From assembly GCF_023343835.1 (NCBI RefSeq), contig NC_064440.1, positions 33,983,537 to 34,047,536 of the forward strand: a stretch of 64,000 bases of DNA. The letters are read 5' to 3'. The notes beneath the pieces were generated by a model. It did no database searches. It was not told where the DNA came from and saw nothing but the letters and a program-made list of their open reading frames with translations. Shown in pieces: positions 40,180 through 49,901 of this stretch. This DNA is from Lagopus muta (taxonomy: Eukaryota > Chordata > Aves > Galliformes > Phasianidae). The position numbers and the translations under genes were made by a program. The number at the start of each line of letters is the position of its first letter. The stretch's first letter is position 1.

Positions 40180-40834
40180 TTCAAAAGTTCTGCAGCTCGA
40201 AAAGCAAATGGGATCCTGGGCTCCATAAGAAGAGGGGTGGCCAGCAAGGACAGGGAGCTGATTGTCCCCCTCTACTCTGCTCTTGTGAGGCCTCATCTGG
40301 AGTACCGTGTCCAGGTCTGGAGCCCCCTGGTACAAGAAAGACAGGAAGCTGTTGGAGAGGGTCCAGAGGAGAGCCACAAAGATGGATCAGGGGACTGGAG
40401 CACCTCCCCTGTGAGGACAGGCTGAGGGAGCTGGGCTTGTTCAGCATGGAGAAAAGAAGGCTGTGGGGTGACCTCATTGCAGCTTGCAGTGCCTAAAGGG
40501 AGCCTACGAACAGGAGGGAATCAACTCTTTGAAAGGGCAGATAACTGCAGGACGAGGGGAAATGGTTTTACGTTGAGGGAGGGAAGATTGAGGTTGGATG
40601 TCAGGGGGAAGTTCTTTGCTATGAGAGTGGTGAGGTGCTGGAACAGCTGCCCAGAGAGGCTGTGGATGCCCCATCCATCCCTGGAGGTGTTCAAGGCCAG
40701 ATTGGATGGGGCCCTGGGCAGCCTGGGCTGGTGTTAAATGGGGAGGTTGGTGGCCCTGTGTGTGGCAGGGGGTTGGAGATTCATCATGATCCTTCAGCTC
40801 CCTTCCAACCCTGGCCATTCTGTGATTGTGTGAA
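40180..40834 (+). mobile_element. CR1 LINE, longest copy, with end of ORF2
   Basis: About 650 bp in plus orientation. The first part encodes the C-terminal end of the CR1 ORF2 (reverse transcriptase) protein; recognisable residues are [19 protein letters not shown] and [19 protein letters not shown]. The frame then shifts near 40332. The remainder is the CR1 3' UTR, ending TTCTGTGATTGTGTGA at 40834. It is a dead, 5'-truncated insertion inside LRRFIP1 intron 1, antisense to the gene. Confidence 0.95.
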
Positions 40835-42205
40835 ATGGCAGACCTTTAAATTCAGTGTACAATTATCCCAGCTCCCCTTCACTAATCCTGAAGCTCCACT
40901 GTAGGCTTCTGAAGTTCATTGGGGCCTTCCTACTTCACACAGCAGAGCAGGCTGGCTACCTCCAGCTGCTTGTTGAGCCATTTCTTATCAGCTACACTCT
41001 TAACAGAAAAAAAGATTAAAAAATAAAAATTGAATGACATCGAATGACTAACTTCCCAAATGAATTATCTGTGAAAGACTCCTGCTCTGTAAACTGCTTG
41101 ATAAAAGAGGAAGTTTTCAGCACAGAGACAACATAAGGCAGAATTATTATTTTTTTGGAGCAATATAACACACATCTGTATAGAAGATAAAAGAAAAACA
41201 ATGTTTACATTACTTTTCCAATAACAAAGAGAAATCTGTCCCAGCCTTGCTTTCCTCATTCAAGAAAATGAAAGAGAACAGCTAATATTATCTGCCTATA
41301 GGGGAAGGGTCTCATAGATTGGTGGCAGTTCTCACTGAACTGGCAAAACTCTCTCTGGTAGCACTCAGCTATTTCTGCACCCCACAGAGGGAACATCAGA
41401 AGTTAAGGCAAGATACTCTCCTAGCAAAGATGTCTCCAGTTATAATGTCAAACCCATGCAACCACAGCAAGAGGGAAAAAAAAAGCTGGAAACCACTCCC
41501 TGTCAGGTTTACAAGCTGTGTTCAGCAGCCTTCCCAAACCGTGGGTGCAGGGACAGATGACTGCACTGCGTGCAAATGCAACCCTTGCTAGCTGTGCTGG
41601 CACAGACCTCTAGGAGTATCAAACCACTAGATTTTGCAAACACTGCTGGCACGTACTCAGGGAGAGGAATAAAATAGTCCAAAAGTTTCCATTGACCTAA
41701 ACACAGAATAATCTACTGGCGTCATAACACGAGTCTGAAAGCGGAGAAGCCTATCATCGATCAGCTTTGCCCTCATCTGCAAAAGCTGACAGCCAGAAAA
41801 CATAACCTCAGCAATGCAAGCTAGGTGTAGTAACAGTGAATGCAGAGTGGCAGCCATCTGTGACCGTTGCAAACACAGAACGCTGTGTTCTTGGTTTAAC
41901 TACACCTACGGAACTGCCAGCCCTCTAATTGCCATGCCAGATTTAGTAATATGGCACCGCTCTTCTCTGGCGGCCAAGCTGATTTACAGTAACACTACTA
42001 CAGGCCCAGGCAACGTGATAAGCTACTTGCAACCCAAATCACCCCAAACTTTTTCATCTTAATACTGCTGCTGAAAGCCTGTCGCTACAACATGCTTCGC
42101 TTCTACAGTTTCCTTCTGCTCACTTACAGTTACTTCCTCTTAACACTGCTCCCACATCCTGCAGGGCCAAGGGCTGCCAACCTCACAGCACAAGGCCCTC
42201 TTTCA

Positions 42206-42302
42206 TAGTCTCATAGAATGGCCTGGGTTCAAAAGGACCACAATGATCATCCAGTTTCAACCCCCCTGCTGTGTGCAGGGTCACCAACCACCAGACCAGG
42301 CT
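42206..42302 (-). mobile_element. CR1 LINE 3'-end fragment
   Basis: It begins GTCTCATAGAATGGCCTGGG, followed by AAAAGGACCACAATGATCAT and a partial body ending CACCAGACCAGGC. Reverse orientation, truncated. Confidence 0.85.
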
Positions 42303-43970
42303 TTTGGTCCACGCAAGACCATACACACAGTAGGGATTGCCTGTCAGCTTTTCAAGATGTTTCATCAGTTATACAAGACACAACAGCTGGAAAGTGTCAA
42401 AGCAGCATTATCCTTCTGGAGGAAAACCAAAAGGAAAGACTTCCATTTGAACACAACAACATGATAACATAGGATCCGCTGTAATTTGCAAGGTCCCGTG
42501 GCTTCTGGCTAAGAAAGAAAGGCTGAAGGAAATCAATGAGTGAAAACCTATGCAAGAAAAGAAGCTTTGCCTCAACACTCGCAAGGCAGGCCGGAAAAGC
42601 TGAAATCTCAGTAACTCTCATGCCCTTCTTAACGTAAGGACTCCAAACATCTTCATTAGAAGGAGATGCAAGGCTCACATTATTTTATTAAGAGTTCTTA
42701 TCCCCCTGTGGAAAGATGCAGACAGGAATCCCTGTGTGAAGAACAGTTAAACAACAAAACCATCACAAGGGCATAAAACTTAAGGCACAGTAATGCAAGG
42801 AGTTAGAATAATATGGGAAAATGCTGAACCTTGAACTTTTCAGTTCACTCAAGAGAGAAGATAAAAGAAAGACATGCTTGTGAAGGAGCTTTCCAATAAA
42901 TGCAGTTGTCTTTTAGCAAATCCTCAGAGAAAACAAATAAACAACACTGTCTAGGCTTCAAAACTCTTTACCATACAGCAAAGAGCGGGAGAGAAACCTA
43001 CAACAGAAAACAACAACCTAGGCTCCTGCTACAGGTTTATGTTCAGCTTCATCAAGTGACAGAAGGACCAGGGCTGTAGAATTCAAACCTCATCCCAAAG
43101 TAACCCCTAGGATGTCATTGTGACTCAAACTCTAGCAGAGAGCACGATCATTCAGACTTGCTGCCTTACATCTTGAACATGAGGCATTCCTGCCCTTCTA
43201 CCTCACGCCACCTCTGTAGGAACTTACTCACTCCCAGCAATGCCCAAAGAACATTTTCTCATCGTGCTGACACAAACCTGACTCCTGCAAACATGCCACC
43301 TAAGTCTGTCACATGGATACGGCACACACTCCAAAGATGCTAGAAAATACTTCAGAATTGCATGGAAAAAGAGTAAGGACATCCCAGATCAAAGCTGCTG
43401 GTACCTAGAAGCATAAAACTATAGCACTAAAATAAGCCCGCCTTCTTCCTTTCTAACTGACTGCATGATCCTGCAGTAGCTGAGCTTGAAGAAAAGAAAC
43501 CACAGAAGAGTTAAACCTCCGTAAGAACGATTTATCTCATCGAGGTAATTCCTTCAGTCAACCCATTCCAAAGCCAGGTGGTGCTGTACCACCAGAGGAG
43601 GGAGCAGACATGGAAACAGGATGCCCACCTCCAGCTGCAGCCAGCAGCACCCAGCTCAGACACAGCAAGGAGCCGAACCCCCAGGTGCTGAGCAGGGCTT
43701 GAGCCAGATTCACCAGCCTCCCCTTAGGCAGGAAGAAGGCAGAAAATCCACGTGAACTTCAGAACCAAACGCACATCTTCATGACCACCACTGAGCCCAC
43801 GGCGCTGGAACCAACAAGTCAGGCTAAGCAGGTAGAAACAAGGCAGGCATCAGCTGGTTTTAATTGTTTCAAATCAGATCAAAGGCAAACGCCGTGCTGC
43901 AGTGCCTATCGAACCGCACGCCTACCCCAATATACGCATGCAGCAAGATACAGACTGGGCTCACATAAAA

Positions 43971-44098
43971 GATGACGGGGCCCTGGGCAGCCTGGTCTGG
44001 TGTTGAATGTGGAGGTTGGTGGCCCTGCATGCGGCGGGGGGGTTGGAGATTCACGATCCTTGAGGTCCCTCCCAACCCCGGCCATTCCGCGATTTTCT
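43971..44098 (+). mobile_element. CR1 LINE 3'-end fragment beside the CpG island
   Basis: It includes GGGCCCTGGGCAGCCTGGTC, GAGGTTGGTGGCCCTGCATG, and an end at CCATTCCGCGATTTTCTG. It is a standard CR1 3' end, but its tail keeps or has gained CpGs (CCGCGATT where CR1 normally reads CTGTGATT). Confidence 0.9.
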
Positions 44099-44200
44099 GG
44101 TCCTCGGTGACTAACAGACCCTCACTGAATGAAGGGGCCGTGGTACAGAAGGGGTTTCCTGTGGAAATTCAGGTTTCGGGGACACAATTTTTGGCTGAGG

Positions 44201-44230
44201 CAAGGCACACGAGCACAAGGCACACGAGCA
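44201..44230. repeat. 15-bp tandem duplication
   Basis: Two exact adjacent copies of CAAGGCACACGAGCA, followed by a partial third (CAAAGC). It sits at the edge of the CpG island. Confidence 0.9.
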
Positions 44231-44560
44231 CAAAGCCCAGCGAGCTGCCCGTAACCCTACAAGTGCTCTCCGCTCCTCTATTCTCCGTGGGTTCTGACTC
44301 GAGAAAAGCCTCCGCAGAGGCACCTCCGTTCACCTCAGCGCCACACCTGACAGCGCGGTGCCTTCACCACGCCTCTGAGCAAACCCACGGCTTTTTGTTC
44401 GGCTTCCAAACGGAACGCAGCCCCACGCAGCCCGGCCTGCCGCTCGCCCCGCGCCCGCTACGGCCGTCGCTCGGGGACGCGCGTGCGCGCCGAGCCGGGG
44501 AGCCCCGGGCTGAGGGAGGCGGGAGGCTGCGGGGTGGGGGTGCCTCCGCCGGCCGCTCAC

Positions 44561-44650
44561 CTCGCGGGCGATCTGGTTGAGCGCGTCGTCCTCCGCCGTC
44601 AGGCGTTCCCGGTTCGGCAGCCGTTTCCTGCCGGCCCCCTGCGTCCCCAT
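44561..44650 (-). CDS. LRRFIP1: LRRFIP1, main first coding exon (partial gene)
   Basis: This exon encodes 30 residues beginning MGTQGAGRKR and ending in NQIARE. As I recall it, this closely matches the N-terminus of the mammalian LRRFIP1 isoform starting MGTQGPGRKR. The ATG is at 44650-44648. The exon ends at 44561 with GAG followed by a GTGAGC donor, in phase 0. The reading frame runs on past the donor without homology, which supports the splice. LRRFIP1 (also GCF2/TRIP) is a coiled-coil protein that interacts with Flightless-1 and is reported to act as a transcriptional repressor and cytosolic nucleic-acid sensor. This exon holds only the N-terminal tail; the coiled coil lies beyond the left edge. 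It sits in a CpG island and reads away from RAB17. The paralogue LRRFIP2 has a related N-terminus, but the residues and the RAB17 neighbour favour LRRFIP1. Confidence 0.93.
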
Positions 44651-44781
44651 GGCGGACGGATGGATGGGATGGGGTCGAACCCGGCTCCGCGTTCCCCGCG
44701 CCTCGCGGCTCCCTCCCGCCCGCCGCCTCAGCCGCTCGCCGGCGCCGGCCCTGTGAGGAGCCCGTCACCGCCCCCCGCCCC

Positions 44782-44791
44782 GCGCATGCGC
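44782..44791. promoter_or_regulatory. NRF1 palindromic site
   Basis: GCGCATGCGC is the perfect NRF1 (nuclear respiratory factor 1) core palindrome. It lies 132 bp upstream of the LRRFIP1 ATG in the CpG island, the usual placement for NRF1-driven TATA-less promoters. A related GCGCGTGCGC-like run occurs at about 44479-44489 in the start of intron 1. Binding is inferred from sequence only. Confidence 0.6.
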
Positions 44792-44971
44792 CGCCGCCCC
44801 CCGCCCGTGTGGGGCCGGGAGGGGCGCTGAGCCGCGCGGTACCGGTTGCGGCCCTTCGCCTCGCAGCCGTGCGGCAAAACTGCGGGTCTGGCTGGAAAGC
44901 GTCCCCTTCCCATCGTCTGCAAAGCTGAGGACATCCCTCCCGAAATGGAGGAGCTCCTTCACAGCGTCATT

Positions 44972-45055
44972 AAACCGCTAAGATCCCGAAGTCCAACCCC
45001 AACTCACCCCACCACCGTGCCCGCATCCCTGAGTGCCACATCCCCACGGTTATGG
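44972..45055 (-). mobile_element. Probable CR1 LINE fragment, diverged
   Basis: AACCGCTAAGATCCCGAAGT, then CCAACCCCAACTCACCCCAC and CTGAGTGCCACATCCCCACG, resemble the reverse complement of the CR1 3' UTR (GATCATC-AGTCCAACC ... GTGCCACATC). The diagnostic 3' tail is missing, so this is less secure than the others. Confidence 0.55.
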
Positions 45056-45462
45056 AAGAGCCACCGCTCTGACCCTGCCCATCCCTTCGGACATCCATTT
45101 TCGTATCAACCATAAGCAGACGTGATTAATTCCGGTCAATTGCTGGTGTCAAACACCTGTCCGCTTACCCCAGATGAAGATTAATTCGCACTGACAAAAA
45201 AAAAAGTAGGGATTCCTCGTCATACCTCAATTCCAGTCCACATTAGTTCCTTCTCTATAGGTCTCTCCAGCTCAGGACGCCAAACGTGCTACACAGGCAC
45301 CTCATAGGAATAGGACTGCCAAACACATCCGCCTGCTGACAAAGACCAGAGCGGTGCATTTAGTGTCTGCGACTTAATTTGATTACAAATTCAAACTTGA
45401 CGAAGGTAAAAGGCAATGCTAACCAGCTCTGAGCAGCCCCAGAACCTCCTGAGAGTGTAAAA

Positions 45463-45549
45463 GGATGTGGCGCTGAGGGACACTTGTGGGGGGGTGGGTC
45501 GAGGGTTGGACTGGATGATCTTAGTGGTCTTTTCCAACCTTAATGAGTC
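45463..45549 (+). mobile_element. CR1 LINE 3'-end fragment
   Basis: It reads GGATGTGGCGCTGAGGGACA, then GGTTGGACTGGATGATCTTA and TTTTCCAACCTTAATGA. Plus-oriented CR1 lacking its last tail repeats. It is closer to the subfamily inserted in the ERV at 56690-56958 than to the other copies here. Confidence 0.88.
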
Positions 45550-48500
45550 ACAAGAGCTGATTTGTGCACTGCCCTGCAGTGACTCCAGGGCTCTATCCCA
45601 CTGCAGCCCACCCCTGAGCCCTGCCAGGCTGCTGGTGGCTTCCACACATGGCCCAAGCAAACCGAGACTGATGCTCGAGAGGAGAGCTTGTATAGATTCT
45701 CGTTTATCCAAGCCTTAAATCATTCAGAGGCTTACATTCAGAGCTTAGAAAAGACAGGAAAACACCCAGAGTGCAGGGCAGCAGTAAATTACAGGTCAAA
45801 CCCATTCTAAAATCAGAAATTGCCACGACATCACTGCCCACAGTGCTCTCAGTCGGACTGGAGCCGGCAGTCCATGCACACCAAAGCCAACGTTTATCTG
45901 GAAGTTTTCACGTACAAAGATTGAGGTTTGGGTCATTTGTGCAGAAGGCTGGTCCTGAAATTCAAAACCATGTCAAACAATTAAATGTATCAACCTTCCC
46001 AAGACAGCACTTATCAGATCATAAAGAAACTGGTTGCTGCTCCAGGAAAATAAACTAGTTCTAGCAGAATCCCTGTCCCCACATGGGTATAGATGCCCTC
46101 CATACAATCCAGGCTGCTACTTGCTCTCCAGAAACTATTTAATTGTCACTTGTTGCTTTTTATATGAGTGACATCAAGGTGACTATTTATAGCTGGTGCC
46201 TGCGCTGAATCTTTTGTCTTCATTCCTCAGCAGGGCAATGTGCTGCACTCAGAAAGGCTGTGCACAAAGCTTTGATGGACAGCCACTGCCTTCCGAGGAT
46301 GTGAGTAATAGGGAACTCTAAACCAAGCCCTGGGAGACACACTGGAGCCAGCCACCCCAGTGAGCACAGCTGGAATGCACCCCGTGGCCCCATCACCTGA
46401 ACTGCAACCCTACAGCCTTGCACAGGTTTATCCTGTTCAGACTCACTTTCAAGAGGAATCCCCAGTCACATCCTCTCCTTCACCCTGCCTCCGCTCCAGT
46501 TCTGCTTAAGTGTCTATTAATTTCTCAGAGCTCGTGTTACAGCTGTAGGGGATGCACTGCTTTTATCATGACTCAGCGGTGGTATTCAGTCAATACTATT
46601 TCTTGCATCTGGTACCACTGGCCTTCACAGGGAGCAAATAATTTATTTTATTTTTTTAATCAGAAGCAGCAGCTACACGAGATCCTCGCTTTGCTTGGGC
46701 ATTGAAAACAAACTTGCCATGTCCTGAGATTTGGAGTCAAGTTTACTCAGAGTCCACACAAGTGAAAAACAAAAACAAACAAACAAAAAAGCACCGAACA
46801 TGCTCTGCAAGGCACTGCAGGGGCCTTAAAAATGGATTCAAGACTTGCTATGGGAGAAAGTCTCACTGTGACTTGTTTTCTTCGCTATCCTACAGGTTTT
46901 CCTTCTGCAGCCATCCTCACCTCTCTTGCTTAGCACTACTGCTGTTTCAGGCTCTACGTAACTTGTTTCCAGAGACCTTATCCTTGAATTTGCCCCTGCC
47001 CTTTGAGGAATTCTGGCTAAAGACACAGGGCAGTTCCTTATTTTTAGGCTGGTGTTACCCAGGGATTTCAGCCACCTGTGCAGCTGCATCACTGTATCCA
47101 CGCAAGGAATTTCCAGTTCAGCACTGCAGTATGATTTGCATTCTCGCTGCTTGACTGAAAGCCTTGGGCCCCTTATAGCCAATCTGAGATTTGCATAGAG
47201 CAGATTTATGTCTGCAAATCTATTTGAAGGAGTTCATAAAGAACAAACAAACAAACAACCCCAACAACACAGAACTTGGAATAGAAGAAGCTACTGAATG
47301 ACAACAGTCAGAATTCAAGCCCCACGTTGAATGCACGCTATAGTTTAAGGAAACCCACTTCTTGCCTACATTCCAGACACTTAGAGTAATTATTTCTTTT
47401 AAATACAGTCAAAATAAGCCATCTTGTTATAAAACCACTATATATACAGAATTTGTCCAAATAAATATGAAATAATCATTCAAATACATTAGTTTTGGCT
47501 GCACTATGAAGTACAGTGCCTGCAGCTGAAGGTTAAGTACCGAAATACACATTTCTTATTTTAACAAGCAACACAAAGTCGAGACCCATTTTGTCTGAGC
47601 GTTATAACTGATTAATGATACTCAAGCAAGCCTGAGTATCCCATGCCAGTTTCAAAGGGCTTTATTTTAAGAGTATAATTCTCCAATATCCTGCGTACAA
47701 GGAGGCTGTTTCATGCAGAGCACATCCCAAAGATACAATTTTCCCTCTGTGTTGCTCTTAAACCAAACCATCTTGTAAAACCACACTCTTGAGAGCCAGA
47801 ACAAGCCATCGCCTGTTAAAACTACTGCTGCTTGTGTACTCAGTAGACCATTTCTACATAATAAAATGGATGGTTTTACGTTTTGTGCAGCAAAGTATGA
47901 TTACATTTCTATTGGGTTTAAAACCTGGGATAGAGGAAACCAGTGGCTAGCTGACAGCATAGAAAGAAAACACAGGGTCACCTTCTGCTCCACTGTAAGA
48001 TCATGGCATCTGGCGAGCCAGAAAGGAAGTCTGACAGCTTTAACAAGGTGTCCATTAGTCCAAAGAGAGTGGAATGCTTAAATACTTCAGAAAATCTAAC
48101 CTAAGAGGCCAATATTTCATATTGCCAAGATACTTGAAAAAAGCAGAGCTCCATTAACATGGTTACATTTTGCAAACATAACAGCAGTGGTATCCTGCAG
48201 TGCCTGTGGATTTATTAATGGGAAGAAATTACATCACAGACAAATATGTGCTGGTACTGAAGTACTTCAGAAAGAAACACTGGGGCAACTAGAGGGCTTG
48301 TACTTTATTACACCTCCTAAGGAGCCTAGGGTGATCTTCCTCAGCACATGAACCCTTGTGGGAAATGCTTTCACATGTTGCCAGGACAGGGCCCAAGAGA
48401 CTGCTAGTGTCTGTGCAGATTCGTCTGGGTGAGATTTACTACTCTTCAGGTCAGCTGAATTGCTATTTGCATCAGTGGAGCTCTGGCAGCCTAGGAACCT

Positions 48501-49599
48501 TGCTTGGCTTTGACTTCACTATCCTGGGGCTTTTGGTTATGAAGTAAGGGATCACAGCAAAGCCACGATTGATAGCAGCTTCCCAAGGTGCTCCAGCATG
48601 GAGATCAATGAACTTGAGCTGACAGTCCTTAAAATGGCAGCCTTCAAAGATGAACTTCAAAAGGACTAGAAAAAAAAACCTGTACACTGCCAGCAGCCAA
48701 ACACCTTGCTCTCTTTTTCACTTTGGGGATCTCAAGGTCTCTAAATTGAGCCTCTTTCAATGTTGACGAAGACTCTTCCTTCAGAGGGAGTCTTTCAAAG
48801 CCCTGGGCTTGATTTCATTTAATATTTTCATTAGCACCCTAGCACATGTAGGATGGCACTAATGAAATACTTGGATGACAGTGTATGAAGCAACATCAGT
48901 AAAGGAAGGTACACTCATACAGGAGGAGGAAGAGGTTAAGGACTTGAGACAAAATGGAATGAAACCAAGCAGACTGCAAATCCCATGTCAAGGATTAAGC
49001 TCATGATCTCATCAGCTAGAAATGACAGAGAAGAGGAAGTTCTGAGACCATAAATCAGTCTTGGTTTGGTTGTGTGCCATCATCACAACAAAAAAAAACC
49101 CTAAAGAATTATGTTTAATGTTCGAACATTTCAGGTAAGGGTCTTCCAATGCAAATATTTATACCATTGCATGGAACATCTATGTGACCTTACCTAAAAT
49201 GGTGTCCCTTTGTCTGCTTACCCACGTTAAGAAGCATTCAGGCTTGCATATCTGCAGAGAAAAAATCTGCTAGCATAAGCAGCAGGAGGATCTTTTCTGA
49301 GATGAGTTGGCTTGTCCAGTGAAAACCAGAACAACTACATCTCTTTTCTATAAACTCCTTTGGAGAGAAGATCTGCAGATAATTCTGTGTAAAGTTTGGA
49401 GCCAAGTTAGCAGAAAAACTTACAGCTAAACAGGCCATACGTAATTGCAGTCTGGAAATCTGGTGTTTATTGCCAAGGTTCTGGACACAAAACCAAAAGA
49501 AGTTGTGAGCATTATCACGAGTGCTTGGCTGCCAACACTAGCACTAGCCCAAACACCGCACTCTCTCTTCCCTACCACGAGGCTTGAGACGTGAGCATC

Positions 49600-49901
49600 T
49601 GTATAATCAATGAATATTAAGATGTTGTAATTGCAAAATAAACAAGAGAGGTGGGCAAAGCAGATTATGGTAACAAAAAGAGAAAAAATAGAAAACTTAC
49701 CTGTATCCTAGGCTGACTTACAAAACTCCAGCAGAGATCCTGGTAGCCAGCTCTTAAATAGGTCTGGGAGAGATGGAGCCACACTCCACCCCTTCCAGCA
49801 GCACAGATGAATTGCCTTCACCTGTGCTCCTCTGGCTGGCTCATTGCTTGCCTCAGGTGATCAATCAGAGGTTCAGGCCGTAACTCAGCAGTTCCCATAC
49901 A
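49600..49901 (-). mobile_element. Solo LTR, same ERV-L-like family
   Basis: This is the reverse complement of the LTR seen at 54607 and 57135: 302 bp, starting TGTATGGGAACTGCTGAG and ending GATTATACA (TG...CA). It is flanked by GCATC (49595-49599) and GTATC (49902-49906), a five-base target duplication with one mismatch. No internal retroviral sequence is attached, so it is a solo LTR from recombination. A TATA-like TATTTAAG lies at 49760-49753. A consensus donor CAG|GTAAGT follows at 49703-49695. It carries an extra segment of about 30 bp just upstream of the TATA box that the other copies lack. Confidence 0.92.

Larger units (their letters stand above)
12695..44560 (-). other. LRRFIP1 intron 1 (main isoform), upstream part
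   Basis: About 32 kb between the main first exon and the alternative first exon. It contains nine recognised CR1 fragments, one U2 snRNA fragment, short tandem duplications and homopolymers, all listed separately. No other exon is supported on either strand. Confidence 0.6.
44333..44880. promoter_or_regulatory. CpG island, LRRFIP1 main promoter
   Basis: This is a dense CpG stretch around the main first coding exon, with GC boxes (CCGCCC-type) and no evident TATA box. It is a TATA-less housekeeping-type promoter for the minus strand. Boundaries are by eye. I see no coding exon on the plus strand that would make it a bidirectional protein-coding promoter, although the nearest plus-strand gene, RAB17, begins only about 18 kb away. 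Confidence 0.8.
44881..49599. other. Intergenic, between the LRRFIP1 promoter and the solo LTR
   Basis: About 4.7 kb upstream of the LRRFIP1 promoter. It has a probable CR1 fragment (44972-45055), a clear one (45463-45549), and A-rich simple sequence at about 46765-46792 and 47245-47260. The open frames present (for example 45391-45711 minus and 46702-47154 plus) show no protein family features and overlap repeats or are short. Confidence 0.6.

Noticed and set aside
44846..45115. Plus-strand open frame next to the CpG island, as a divergent coding exon
   Set aside because: It begins with a non-ATG codon and its second half is probably a reverse CR1 fragment.
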